Part shown: positions 1 to 12,100 of the stretch, one piece after another
How positions within the stretch are numbered: the stretch's first letter is position 1
Layout: the number at the start of each line of letters is the position of its first letter
Assembly (NCBI GenBank): GCA_015680685.1
Contig: MNCI01026985.1
Span: 325,615 to 389,614, forward strand
DNA from: Gnetum montanum
Taxonomy: Eukaryota > Streptophyta > Gnetopsida > Gnetales > Gnetaceae
Direction: 5' to 3'
DNA: 64,000 nt
Translations under genes and position numbers: made by a program
Notes under the pieces: model-generated
What the model saw: the letters and a program-made list of their open reading frames with translations, nothing else
Databases searched by the model: none
What the model was told of the DNA's origin: nothing

Positions 1-41
1 GAAGAGAGGGACTTCAATAATGAATTCAACCACTGGAACCC

Positions 42-626
42 TTTGACATCTGGGGCATTGATTTCATGAGTCCCATCATGCCCATGTCAAATGAAAAGGC
101 ATACATCATAGTCATTATTAACTATTATAAGAAATGGGCAGAAGTAGAAACCGTGATCGACTATACATCTTCTACTACTTCTTGGTTTGTACAAAAAAAT
201 GTTGTAAATAGGTTTGGTGTGCCACATGCATTAATTTTTGATAATGGAAGTCACTTTACAGGCACTACTTCTTGAAAGGTTATGCAATGCTTAGGGGTTG
301 AACATAAGCTCACAACACCCTACCACCCCCAAGCCGATGGTCAGGCTAAGGTTACCAATAGGGAAATCATAAGGATTCTAACAAGAACTATTAGCAAATA
401 TAGGAAATATTGGAGCACAAAACTCAACAATGCCCTTCAGGCCTACCACTCAACATGGAAACTTTTTATAGGCTATTCTCCCTATGAGCTTGTGTATGGA
501 AAATTAACTACACTTCCTATTCAATTTGAACTCTATATACTTTCAACAACCTATGACCTCAACCTTGACTTGAGTTTGGCACAAAAAGAAAGACTAGTAA
601 ATCTCAACCTATTAGATGAAAATTGA
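42..626 (+). pseudogene. Integrase core of element A (degenerate)
   Basis: This is the retroviral-type integrase core (rve family), which joins element cDNA to host DNA. The reading frame opens with a W-G-I-D-F context whose Asp (about 60-62) is the first acidic residue of the D,D-E triad. The second Asp is in IFDNGSHF (about 240-242). The frame then meets a TGA stop near 273-275 and resumes at 282 with the HPQADGQ context. There the residue that is normally the catalytic Glu is Lys (348-350), so the triad is broken. A downstream stop follows at 624-626. Both stop and substitution make the copy inactive. The assignment to Ty3/gypsy is secure; the lineage name is inferred from the whole element family in this window. 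Confidence 0.85.
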
Positions 627-769
627 TTGGTGGCCCTATCATCTAACAAGTTGCATAACACCTACAACAAAAAGCACCATGACTTTAAAATTAGAAAATT
701 CAAATTTCAATCAATAGATAAGGCTCTCTAATAGAACCCCACACACATACCTCAATGAACTAAGTTTCA

Positions 770-2907
770 CATCTTGTGTAAAGGACCTTACATCATTTAC
801 GAAACTTTTCCTTCTGGGGTCATGATGATCTACAAACCTGAGAGTCAAAATAAGAAACAACTGGTTAACATCCAACAAATCAACCTTTCCATGAGCATAA
901 GCCAGCTAATATAACAAATGCCTCATCATATGGACAATCACACTCCACATTTTGGATCTCCTCCTTTCAAGTTAGTCATGGGAGAGATGGCCATCCATCC
1001 TAATCATATAAGTGGTTCCTCAGTTTTTCAACTGTTTATTTCATACATTATTTGTTTTACAAGTTTCTTATTTTACACATTTTTTATTTTACATCTTCAT
1101 GTTTTTATGTTATTAATCTTTCCTAATTTTTGTTTTGCACCATCATTAGTACATTTGCTATTTCTTGAAAATTTTACACTTTCTTTTATATTTTAGTTTA
1201 TTTTATTTTGATGTAATGTTCTAACTTTTTGATAATAAGTGATAGGTATAATGGTAATGTGTTGCTTGATGGTGGTATGTACTACTTTGTTATTTGATTG
1301 TTGGTGTCTATATTTTGGCTTTGAATTTCATTATGGATGATTAGGACATGGTTCCTTTTTCATGCAACAAGCAGTGAGCCCACAACATCCACCCATCCAC
1401 AAACTCTATGGTTTTCCTTATTCTAGAAACATGTAGTTCCTTTTTCATTAATAAAATGTTAACAAACTTGTGACTTTGGTAGTTTTTGGAATTGGAAAGG
1501 ATTCAAAGGTTTTAATAGGGTGTGACTTTAATGGGATTTGGTATTCTTTATGCCTTTCTATTTACCTAGGTGCATGTGTGTTTTCATGGATTTCTTACCA
1601 TTCTGTGTTGACCACTAAAAGGAAGTTGAATAAGTCGGTACATGATGTGGTTCTCATAAAAAATTATGGGAATTCAAAGCACATCCCTTAGACAAAATAA
1701 ATGAGCTACAAGCATTGGTTATGGGACTAGAAAGACATGTTACCCATGCTCGAAGGTCCCCTCTAACTAAGGCCCTTCCTCACTTCCTACTTCCCTTTTC
1801 TTCTCTAATAAGGAATGGTGGTTGTTCTATGGAAGCACTTTTGTGTCTCAGGTCTTAGAATGATAATGCAAAGTCACTGAACAAGGTTGGTTTTGGTCTA
1901 GACTAAGGATGGATTTTATCAAGTCATTTAACCATAAAATCAACAAGGGACTTCATGTGACCTTAATCAAGAACTTCATTCCATCTCTTTCATCCATCTA
2001 TGCTTTCCATGTTTCACCTCACTACCAGTTTCATGTTCTTCTTTGATGTCCTAGTTTGATGTGTTGGAATTCTTAGGTAGCTTCTTTTGGGTTTCTATAC
2101 TTAACCTTTAATAACCATTAATCATCCACGAAGCCCACGAACTCTTTGGTTTAAAGTTATGCAAGGGCATAAAAGGCCTATGCCTACTTTGGGGAGGACC
2201 CACTTGCATATCTTATAGTTGGCTTTATTAAGTTCTTTATCCTTAGACACTTTTACAATCAAATTGTTTTGTTTACCTCATCAATGACATCCAATTATGC
2301 ACATCCTCATAACATTTTTCAATAAAATTCCCTTTTTATTGTTGTGAATTCTTACATTCTCTTCAAATATTTTCTTGTGTCCAACATTTTGAAATTTAAT
2401 GGACTACTTCTCTATTTTACCCTATTTATTAGCCTTCTTGCTAACACTCCTAAAGAAATCAATCTACCGCAATCACAACCAAGCTGAGTGTAACCGTCAA
2501 TGAGATAAGGCATTTAATAGCTATGTCTTACACATTGCATACTAATTCATGATTTTGTTATGATTGTAGTCGGAATCATGGACTCAAAGCGAGACTATCT
2601 TCACCTAGGATGATGTGGCAATACCACATGATGAGAACCATTCATGATTGTTGTATCTTCGCCCTCGCTCTTCAACTACCAAGAGGAGTTGGATGTCAAT
2701 TTTATTTAGGATGTTCACTTCTCTTATCATGAACACCCAAGTTTGTAAAGATTATAACTCCATATACTTGGGCACTCAAATTCTGTCTATTCCATCTGAG
2801 TTAGTTTGTATGTTAGTTAATAATCCCATACCTGCCCAATATTTTTTAAGGAACTTGTTCCTCCTCTTCTTCGTGTGAGAACAAGTTTTCATTCAATCAT
2901 GAGGGTA
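770..2907 (+). other. End of pol and long 3' spacer of element A
   Basis: Positions 770-1000 match the end of pol in element B (8493-8723 on the opposite strand), including a GPYIIYETFP-like integrase C-terminal stretch, with frame breaks. From about 1000 to 2907 there is no coding signal. The spacer shares blocks with elements A2, B, C and D. One block is the phrase around 1620-1690 that occurs once here and three times in tandem in B. A polypurine-like stretch (ATGAGGGTA, about 2899-2907) sits directly before the 3' LTR and is the likely plus-strand primer. Confidence 0.7.
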
Positions 2908-3763
2908 TGAGGAAGCATGTTTTTGTATGCTTTAACATCAAGTATCTGACATTGGAGCTTTGACGTTGAGTATCCAATGTCAGAGCCAAAACACAATGTC
3001 AGATATCCAATATCACTAGATATCCACTAGCCTATAAATATAGTGCTTGGGCTCACAATTTTTAATAGTTTTTGTCATAGAGTAGTGAAGCTCTTGTAGT
3101 TTTTTTTCTCTAGATTCGGAATATTTTCTAAGTTCCCACAACAAGAGTCTAAGTGTGTACAGATCTTTGTTTAAACACTGATGTACTTGAGCATAGTAGT
3201 GTGACAATAATAAAACCAAACTCTTTTGATAATCCTTATAGCACTGCGAATAGATTAATATTTCCTTTAATGTACTTTACCTTCATGCACTTATTTTAAT
3301 GCATTTAAATTAAGCAATTACTTTTCAATTGTTAATGAACACAAGCATGACAACTTCGAGCATACATATGGTGTTTGGTAATCCAATAATGTTTAACATT
3401 TGGTAGCCTAGCAATGCTATATGTGTTTAGGATGTGTCCAGAAAAGTGGGACGGGTACTTGTGTTAGGCTAGCTAGGCAGTAAATGAATTAGATCTTAAA
3501 TTACTCTACCTTTCATTCTTGTTATAGGCAATTACACTTATAAAACATAAAATGAGAAAAATCGTGTACCTCAATTACACTTAAACCATACCCTTGAGCT
3601 TCACAAGTGTAGTTGGAAGACAATGAATGTTCTCAATGCCCATTTCACTTCTTAGAGCAACTAGTGCACTAGAGAACTATAGGTCCATGAAATTCAATTT
3701 AATCACACATAAATACCTTAGTGATTCATATGGTTGGGCGTAGGGGTATCTCACTGCTCATCA
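2908..3763 (+). repeat. 3' LTR of element A
   Basis: Starts TGAGGAAG and ends GCTCATCA, the terminal pattern shared by the elements in this nest. Contains a TATA box (TATAAATA, 3033-3040) downstream of a run of short motifs related to GATATC and TGACATTGG. It matches the LTRs of A2 (5089-5677) and B (5714-6457 and 14790-15615, opposite strand). Length is 856 bp. Confidence 0.85.
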
Positions 3764-5677
3764 AATAAGAAGTTGAATAAGTCTTTGCATGGTGTGGTTC
3801 CCATCATAAAATAAGTAAATAAAAATAAAAAACAATAGAAATTTAAAGCACACCCCTTAGACAAAATAAATAGGCTACAAGAATTAGTTTTGGAACAATA
3901 AAGACATGTTACCCATGCTTGAACATCCCCTCTAACTAAGGCCCTTCTTCTCTTCCTACTTCTCTTTTCTTCTTTAATAAGGAATGGTGGTTATTCTGTA
4001 GAGCACTCTTGTGTCTCAAGGAGGTGGACTGGTCTTAGAATAGTAATCCAATGTCACTAAACATGGTTAGTTTTAGTCTCAACAAAAGATGGATTTTATC
4101 AAGTCATATAACCACAAAATTCATAAGGGACTTTATGTGACCTTAATTAGGAACTCCATTCCACTCTCTCTCATGCATCTATGCTTTTTGTGTCTCACCT
4201 CACTACCAATTTCATGTTCTTGTTTGATGTCTTGGTTTGATGTGTCAAAATTCTGAGGTAGTTTCTTTCAGGTTTTTGTACTTAACTTTCTATAACCATT
4301 AACTATCAATGGGACCCACAAACCCCTTGGTTTGAAGTTATGCAAGTGTAGTAAAAGGCTTATGCCTACTTTGAGAAGGATCCACTTGCATATCTTTTAG
4401 TTGGATCAATTAAGTTCTTTATCCTTAGACATCCTTACAATCAAATCCTTTTACATGCCTCATGAATGAAAACCTATTTTATGCGTCTTCACCACATTTC
4501 TTAGTGAAATCATTTTTTTATTTGTCATGCATTATTAACCCCTCTTCAAGTATCTCATTGTGTTTGAACTTTTTAGAATTCAATGGAATACTTTTCCATT
4601 TCACCTTTTTTCATCTTTCCCACTAACACTATTACAGGAATCAATCCATAATAATCACAACTTAGCCAAGTGTAACCACCTACAAGATAAATTACTTAAA
4701 AGATATATGTTACACACTGCACACTAATCCACGATTTTGTTGTAATTGTAGTGGGAAGTGCAAATTGGAAGTAGGACTGTCTTCACCAATGGATAAGTAG
4801 TAATACTATGTGATGAGGACCCTACATGACTGTTGAATTTTCTCCCTTACTCTTTAGATACTAAAGGAATTGGATGTTATTTTTTTCCAAGGTATTTTCT
4901 TCTCTTATCATGAACATCCAATTTTGTAAAAGATTGTAATTTGTACGCTTAGGCACTTTGAGTCTATTTGTTCTATCTAAGTCAGATTATATGTTAATCA
5001 ATAACCCCATACCTATGCAATATTTTATAAGAAACTTGTTTTTCATCTTGTTCACTCAAGGATGAGTTCTCATTCAGTTATGGGGGTATGATGAATCATG
5101 TTTTTTTATGCTTTAATATCAGATATTCAATGTTGGAGCCTCAATATCAAATACTTGATATTAGAGCCCAAGATGTGATTTTTAATATCCGATATTGCAG
5201 GATATATGTTGGCCTATAAATATAGCACTTGGACACACTTTTTGGGCATTAGTTTTTGCATAAAGTAACAAAGTTCTTACAATTTATTCATTCCAAAGTT
5301 AGAATATTTTTGAGTGGCCGTAGCAAGAGTTTGAGTGTGTACAAATCTTTGTTCAAGTACTAATGTACCTAAGCACAACAATGTGATGGAAATAAAGATG
5401 AGCCCTTTTGATAATCTTTGCAGCACTGAGAATAGATTAATTTTTCCTATAATGTATTTAATATTCATGCACTTTACCTCAATGCACATTAATTAAGCAA
5501 TTAATTTCTAGTTTTTAATGAACACAAGAATGACCACTTTGAGCATACATGTAGCATTTGATTTTACTTCCTTGAACTAGTATACTTAAGAACTTAAGGT
5601 CTGTAGAGTTCAACCAAATTGCACATGAACGCTTGAGATTCGTATGGTTGGATGTAGGGGTACCTCACTACTCATCA
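3764..5677 (+). mobile_element. Element A2: 3' portion of a sister Athila/Tat-like copy
   Basis: This begins in mid-spacer, at the point corresponding to about 1615 of element A, and runs through the rest of the 3' spacer, the polypurine tract (ATGGGGGTA) and a 3' LTR at 5089-5677. The rest of A2 would lie left of element A, outside the window. Immediately after the LTR comes ATAAT (5678-5682), and the following bases match the F LTR copy at 18151-18162 plus 24475 onward. I infer that A2 was inserted in the left LTR of F. Confidence 0.75.
5089..5677 (+). repeat. 3' LTR of element A2 (internally deleted)
   Basis: Starts TGATGAAT and ends CTCATCA. The TATA box region (CCTATAAATATAG, near 5212-5224) matches that of element A. 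The LTR is 589 bp, against 856 bp in A, because roughly 270 bp are missing downstream of about 5560. The loss removes most of the segment that in A precedes the conserved end block. Confidence 0.8.
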
Positions 5678-5713
5678 ATAATTATATATAAAACTAGACA
5701 GGAAAAACCCTAG
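5678..5713 (-). repeat. Fragment of the left (3') LTR of element F
   Basis: A 36-bp scrap between A2 and B. It matches the F LTR sequence around 18151-18162 joined to 24475-24500. It carries the left copy of the B target duplication (CCTAG, 5709-5713). Confidence 0.75.
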
Positions 5714-6457
5714 TGATGAGTAATGAAGTACCTGTATGCCCAACCATATGAATCACTAAGGCATTTACATGTGATCCAATTGAATTCTTTGAACCCATAG
5801 TTCTCTAGTGCACTAACTTTCTCTAGGAAGTGAAATGGGCATTGAGAATGTTCATTGTCTTCCCAACTACACTTGTGAGGCTCAAGGGTATGGTTAAGTG
5901 TAATTGAGGTACATGATTTTTCTTATTTTATATTTTATAATTTTAATCACTTACAACAATGATGAAAGGTAGAGTAATTTAAGATGTGCTACCAAACGTT
6001 AAGCATTGCTAAGTTACCAAGTACTATATGTATGCTCAAAGTGGTCATGCTTGTGTTCATTAACAACTAGAAATCAATTGCTTAATTCAAATGCATTTAA
6101 GTAGAAAGCATGAAAGTAAAGTACATTAAAAGAAATATTAATCTATTCTTAGTGCTACAAGGATTGTCAAAAGCATTTGTTTTATTACCATCACACTACT
6201 GCACTTAGGTACATTTGTGTTCAAATAAAGAACCATACACACTTAGACTTCTTTTGCAAGCACTCAAAAAATAATCTAACTTTGGAGAAAATAAACTATA
6301 AGAGCTTTGCTACCTTAACTAGAAAATGACCAAAAACTGATGCCAAATCGATAGCCCAAGCATTATATTTATAGGCCAGCGTATACCTCTCGGCATCACA
6401 TTAAGACCTTGACATCGAATACCTCACATTGGAGTAGATGAACAACGTGTTTCTTCA
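5714..6457 (-). repeat. 3' LTR of element B
   Basis: 744 bp, running from TGATGAGT to a terminal CA at 6456-6457. It contains a TATA box in reverse orientation (6366-6373). The adjacent TACTCCCACAA is the complement of the polypurine tract. It is about 80 bp shorter than the partner LTR at 14790-15615. Confidence 0.88.
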
Positions 6458-7641
6458 TACTCCCACAACTAAATAAAAAATTATCGTCAAGTGTAGAAGA
6501 AGAGGAAAAAATTCCTTACAAATTATATTGGGTAGGTATGGGATTATTGATTGACATACAAACTAACTCAAATGGAATAAACAGACTCTGATTGCCAAAG
6601 TGTATAGAGTTACAACTTTTTACAAAATTGGATGTTCATGATAAGAAAAGTGAACACCTTGGATAACACTAACATCCAAAATCTCTTGGTAGTTGAATAA
6701 TGAGAGAGAAGAAATCCAACAATTATGAATGATCCTCATTGTGTGGTACTACTACATCATCCTTAGTGAAGATAGTCTCATTTCCAGTCCATGCTTCCCA
6801 CTACAATCACAACAGAATCATGAATTATTATGCAATGTATAACACATAACTATTAAATTCCTTATCTCATCAGTTGTTACACTTGGCTAGGTTGTGACTG
6901 TGGTACATTGATTCTTTTAGTAGTGTTAGCGAGAAGGTTGACAAATAGGGTAAAATAGATAAGCAATTTATTGAATTTGAAAAAACTTGATACAAGAAAA
7001 ATGTTAAAGAGGGTGTAAGAATTCACATCAAATAAAAAGGAAAGCTCACTAAAAAATGTTGTGAAGATGTGCACAATTGGATGTTATTAATGGGGTAGAC
7101 AAAAAGAATTTGATTGTAAAAGTGTCTAAGGGTAAAGAACCTAACTAATTAAACCAAAAGATCTACAAATGGATCCTCCTCAAAGTAGGCACATGCCTCT
7201 TATTCCCTTACATAACCTCAAACCAAAGAGTCTATGGGCTTTGTAAATAATTAATGGTTATAAAAGATTAAGTACAAAAACCCGAAAGAAACTAACTAAG
7301 AATTCCAGCACATCAAATCGGAACATGAAACCAATAGTAAGGTGAGACATGGAAAGCATAAATGGATGAGAGAGAGCATAATGGAGTTCCTAATTAAGGT
7401 CACATAAAGTCCCTTGTGGATTTTATGGTTAAATGACTTGATAAAATCCATCCTTAGTCTAGACCAAAACCAACCACGTTTAGTGACTTTGCACATCATT
7501 CTAAGACTAGTCCATCCCCTGAGATATAAAAGTGCTCCCACAAAATAACCACCATTCCTTATTAGAGAAGAAAAGAGAAGTAGGAAGTGAGGAAAGGCCA
7601 TAGTTAGAGGGACTAGTCCCATAACCAGTGCTTATAACTTG

Positions 7642-7883
7642 TTTATTTTGTCTAAGGGATGTGCTTTGAATTCCTATTGTTATTTTTTTCGAAATGGAAA
7701 CCATACCATGCAAAAACACATGTATTTATTTTGTCTAAGTGGTATGCTTTGAATTCTTATCATTTTTTTCTAATGAGAATCACACCATGCAAAGATGTAT
7801 TCATTTATCTTGTCCAAGTGGTGTGTGTTGAATTCTCATCTTTTTTTTTTTGGTGAGAACCACACCATGCAAGGACTTATTCA
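7642..7883 (-). repeat. Three-copy tandem repeat in the 3' spacer of element B
   Basis: Three diverged units of about 80 bp (7642-7724, 7725-7803, 7804-7883). Each has the phrase TTTATTTTGTCTAAG, then GCTTTGAATTC, a T-rich run, and ACCATGCAA. The same block occurs once in elements A (about 1620-1690), A2 (about 3770-3870), C (about 22240-22340) and D (about 41985-42100). Confidence 0.8.
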
Positions 7884-8489
7884 ACTTCTTTTTATTGATT
7901 GACATGGAATGGTAACCCCCCCATGAAAACACACATGCACCTAGGCAAAAAAAAAAGGCACAAAGAATACCAAATCCTCTTGAAGCCACACCCTATTCAA
8001 ATCTTTGAATCCTTTCCAATTCTAGAAACTACCAAATTCATAAATTTGTTAATGAAAAAGGGACTGCACATTTCCAAAACAAGAAAAACCATAGAGTTTG
8101 TGGATGGGTGGATGTTGTGGACTCACTGCCTAGTGCATGAAAAAGAAACCATGTCCTAATTATCCGTAACAAAATTTAAAGCTAGAAACCAGATATCAAA
8201 AATCAAATAATAAAGTAGTACATACCACCATCAAGCAATGCATTACCAATGTACCAGGCACTTATTAACAGAAAGTTAGAAAATCACACCATATAAAATG
8301 AAAGAAAATATAAAAAAAGTTTAAAATATTTAAGAAATAGCAAATGTACTAAAAACAGTGTAAAACAAAAATTAGAAAAGAATAATAACATGAAAACAGA
8401 AAGATGTAAAATAAAGAATATGTAGAAAAAGTTGTGAAAAGTAAGAAATGTGTAAAACAAAAAGTTTAAAAACTAAGGAGTCACTTATA

Positions 8490-9740
8490 TGGTTAGCATG
8501 GGTGGCCATCTCCCCCACAACTAAGTTGAAAGGAGGAGATCTGAAATATTGAGCATGGTTGTCCATTTGATGAAACATTTGTTGTATTTGTTGGATTATA
8601 CTTATGGAAAAGTTTAACTTGTTGTATGTTGACTAGTTGTTTCTTGTTTGGGTTCTCAAGCTTGTAGATCATTATGGCCCCAAAAGGAAAAGTCTCGTAA
8701 ATAATGTAAGGTCCTTCCCACAATGTTTGAAACTTACTTCATTGAGGTACGTGTATGGGGTTCCAGTAGAGAACCTTATCTCCTGGTTCAATTTTAACTT
8801 TTCTGATTTTTAGGTCATGAAACTTTTTGTTATAGGCCTTGTGCAACTTGTTAGATGATAGGGATACCATTGATTTTTTATTAGCAGGTTGAGATTCATT
8901 ATTCTTTCTTTTTAGGCAGGACTTAAATCAAGGTTAAGCTTACAAGCAGTTGAAAGTATACGAAGCTCAAATTGAATAGGAAGTGTTGGTAATTTTCTAT
9001 AAACAAGCTCATAGGAGAGTAGCTTATAGGAAGTTTCCATGTTCAGTGGTAGGCTTAAAGGGCATCATTGACTTTTGTGCTCCGGTCTTTCCTATATTTG
9101 TTAACTGTTCTTGCCAGAATCCTTATGATTTTCCTAGTAGTAATCTTAGCTTGGCCATTGGCTTGGGGATGGTAGGATGTTGTGAATTTATGTTCAACTC
9201 CCAAGCGTTGTATGAACTTTTGAAAAGTAGTGCTAAAAAGTGAGTTTCATTATCAAAAATTAATGCACATGTCATACCAAACCTATTTACAACATTTTGT
9301 TGTACAAACTAAGTAGTAGTAGAACATGTACAGTCGACGATAGCTACTACTTCTACCCATTTTGTACAATAGTCAATAGCAAATATGATGTATGCCTTTC
9401 CATTTAACATGGGCATGATGGAACCCATGAAATTAATGCTCCAGATGCTAAAGGGTTCTAGTGGTTGAATCGATTTTTGAGGTCCCTCAATTTGAGTAGT
9501 TATTCCACCATCTCATTGGCATCGTTCACAAGAGTAGACATAATGGTGAGCATCACTAAAGATTGTTGGCCAATAGTACCCTACCATCAAGATTTTAATG
9601 GTTGTGCATCTCCTAGCATAGTATCCTTCACAAGGACCTTCATGATCATCCTTAAGAATGTGCAACCCATCAGCATTAGGGACACACCAACAAACTAGGC
9701 CATTGGTGCAGACCTTGTAGAGGTGTTCGATGATCTTCAT
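8490..9740 (-). pseudogene. Integrase region of element B (degenerate)
   Basis: The N-terminal part (9513-9740) shows the zinc-binding context of retroelement integrases, ending in a YYWPT...SCERCQ pattern. The core follows in several broken frames down to about 8900. The C-terminal GPYIIYETFPFG block lies at 8493-8723. Integrase would insert the element cDNA. No uninterrupted frame crosses the core, so the copy is dead. The C-terminal end overlaps the conserved TGTGGGGGAGATGG motif that marks the end of pol in this family. Confidence 0.8.
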
Positions 9741-9776
9741 AAAGTTTTTTACCTGGTGAAGAAATTGTTGTTTCTT

Positions 9777-10172
9777 CTAATGGTCCAAACCTTGTGGCAC
9801 CTCTTGAGTGAGAAGATAGTTGAGAATGCCATCATACCATTTTGGCTCATTGGAAAATTGTTTGGTTATATCCCTAGCAAAGAGGAGTTCATTAGGAAAC
9901 ATATCAGATAGTGAATCTTTTTTCTTTTTGTTGTTCCATTGCAACCAAGATAAGTGATCAGTGATCACATTCTTAGTGCCCTTTTGATCTACCATCGTAA
10001 GATCAAATTCTTGCAAGATCACTAGCCACCATATGACATGGGGGCTCACTATTGGCTTGTTCATCATGAGGCAAATGGCACCGTGGTCCATGTGCACAAA
10101 TACTTTGTAGCCAAGCACATGGTGCCTAAACGTTTCTAGAGTATACACCACTACCATTAACTCCTTTTCCAT
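9777..10172 (-). pseudogene. RNase H region of element B
   Basis: A 131-codon stretch reads as the RT-RNase H segment of Ty3/gypsy pol. EKELMVVVYTLETFRHHVLG is followed by an MDH context and by LQEFDLTMVDQKGTKNVITDHLS, all hallmarks of this domain in Athila/Tat elements. RNase H removes the RNA template during reverse transcription. The frame is open only locally; the joins to RT (upstream) and integrase (downstream) need frame changes. Confidence 0.85.
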
Positions 10173-10399
10173 GGTGGTGCAATTTAACTATGCTCCCACA
10201 ATGCTTTAACTCACATAGTGGATGTAATATGAAAATTTCTTATCATCCATCTGCGTGAGCATTGCTCCCAAGGCATAGTTATATGCATCTATCATGATAT
10301 GGAAGGATCTGTCATAGAATTGGTATTTCTATGAGTTTCTTTTTTAACTATTAGAATGCATGCTCACATTTCTTGGTCTAGATTAAAGGTACATCTTTC

Positions 10400-11374
10400 T
10401 TTATAAGCTCTACTAATGGCTTTGTGATCTTAGAGAAATTCTTTATGAATCGCCAGTAGTAGCCAATATGTCCAAGAAATGACCAAACATATTTAACAGT
10501 TTATGGTTGTTAGGTTATTCCTTAGATGATCCTTATTTTCTTAAGGTGTATCTCAATTCCTACTTATGATATTCTATGCCCTAATACAATGCCTTCCTTG
10601 ACCATTAAGTGACTTTTTTACCAATTGAGCCACAAGTTTTTTTCAACACATCATTTTAGCACTTGCTCAAGGTAGTCCAAGGCTTGCTCAAAGGTAGCTC
10701 CATAAGTGAAGAAGTCATCCATGAGGACTTCCACACCACTACCAATTTGCTATTTAAAATGCTCAAAACCAGGCACTGAAATGTTGTAGGAGCATTACAT
10801 AGACTAAATGGCATCTTGCGATATGCAAAAGTTCCCCAAGGACTCGTGAATGTTGTCTTGGCTTGGTCCTCTAGTGAAATTTGAAATTTTTTTATAGCCA
10901 CTATAACCATATAGAAAATTGTAGTAGCAATGTCCCAAACATTATGTTGAGCACCTCATCAACAAATGGCAATGGAAAATGCTCCTCAAATGTTACCATA
11001 TTCAGTAGTCTAAAATCGATATAGACCTACCACTTGCCTCCTTTCTTTGGCACAATCACGAGTGGACTAACCCACTCGCTATCCAAAATGGGCTAAATGA
11101 ACCCCACCTTGAGGAGTTGCTCGATTTCCTCCTTAATGATCTATTTCAGTTTGGGGTTTAGTTGCCTCTATGATTGTCTTTTTGGCTTCATGGTCGAATC
11201 AATGTAGATACGATGTTGGCATATCCTAGGATCAATCCTCGTGAGTTTAGGATATGACCAAAAAAAAGCTGCTGACCATTTTTCAACTACCTTCAACAAC
11301 ATATTTTTCTGCTCTAGAGTAAGATTTGCATTAATTATGATTGGCTTTCCATTTTTCAAAAACACATATTTCAT
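10400..11374 (-). pseudogene. Reverse transcriptase region of element B
   Basis: The upstream end (11168-11374) matches the stretch that precedes RT in Athila/Tat elements, and 10656-10910 contains the FQISLEDQAKTTFTSPWGTF and RKMPFSLCNAPTTFQ motifs of RT. The catalytic box reads as a Met-Asp-Asp codon set at 10714-10722, but it is in a different frame from the preceding motif, so at least one frameshift lies between them. RT would copy the element RNA into DNA. This copy cannot be active. Confidence 0.85.
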
Positions 11375-11679
11375 TCTTGCTGGTAGTGGTTTTAGTTCAA
11401 GGGGCTCTTGCTTGAAATTTTCAAGAATTTACAACTCTCCCTAGTGAGTATCATCATTTGTATCATCAAAGTGTTGGTGATGAACTTGCTATAGTTCATC
11501 CATGCCTATGACATATGCACATGTCAAGCTTTCAATTGGTTCCATGCAAAGTGTGCTACTTTTAAAATCAATGGTCAGCCATTGGGTGCCCTCTTGTTTT
11601 GTGGCTATTGCGTACAAACACCTTTGAATTTCTACTTTTGGTGCACACTACTTGCATGCAGAGATAAATGCTTACTTTA

Positions 11680-12100
11680 CAACCTACAGTTTCTACACAC
11701 CAATACACCCTATATCGATATACACGATGCATAGAACTCTCTTCTTCTCGATCTTTTTAAATGCATATTCTTTGGATATTTCTAGAGAAATATCTCTTAT
11801 GCCCATTCTTGCATCAACAATGCTCAACCATGCCCTTCCCATGATGATTGGAAAATCCCCTTTGTAGTTCTCCACTTTGATTACTAGGAAATTAGCAAGA
11901 TAAGACCACCCATAGATAGTGCTCACAATGTCTTCTACCAGTCCCAATAGAATAGTGATGGACTACTTTACCAATTCTAATCTTATGTTGATCTTCTTGA
12001 GAGGAGGCAAGTTCCATGCTATGTACATCTCATGAAAAATTAAATTCATATTAAAACCTGAATCAAGAAGAGCCTTGCATGGTTCATTCCTAGTAATCTA
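11680..12100 (-). pseudogene. Aspartic protease (retropepsin-like) region of element B
   Basis: The active-site triplet Asp-Ser-Gly is encoded at 12056-12064. It is followed, after a frame break, by the FPIIMGRAWLS stretch at about 11830-11870, typical of the retropepsin fold in plant Ty3/gypsy elements. The protease would cut the Gag-Pol polyprotein. The homologous protease is complete in element D and cut right after the triplet in element C. Confidence 0.8.

Larger units (their letters stand above)
1..3763 (+). mobile_element. Element A: 5'-truncated Athila/Tat-like Ty3/gypsy retrotransposon
   Basis: The window opens inside the integrase gene of an LTR retrotransposon read on the plus strand. 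After the integrase remnant come the end of pol (about 770-1000), a long non-coding spacer of about 1.9 kb, and a 3' LTR at 2908-3763. A long pol-to-LTR spacer is known from Athila-type elements. The bases after the LTR (AATAA, 3764-3768) continue as the 3' spacer of a sister copy, with the same sequence context as the spacer of element B. I infer that A inserted into A2, in the same orientation, with AATAA as target duplication. The left end lies outside the window, so that duplication cannot be confirmed. Confidence 0.85.

Noticed and set aside
7642-7883. Regularly spaced repeats considered as a CRISPR-like array
   Set aside because: Adjacent diverged units of about 80 bp with no conserved repeat/unique spacer pattern, inside a plant retrotransposon spacer.
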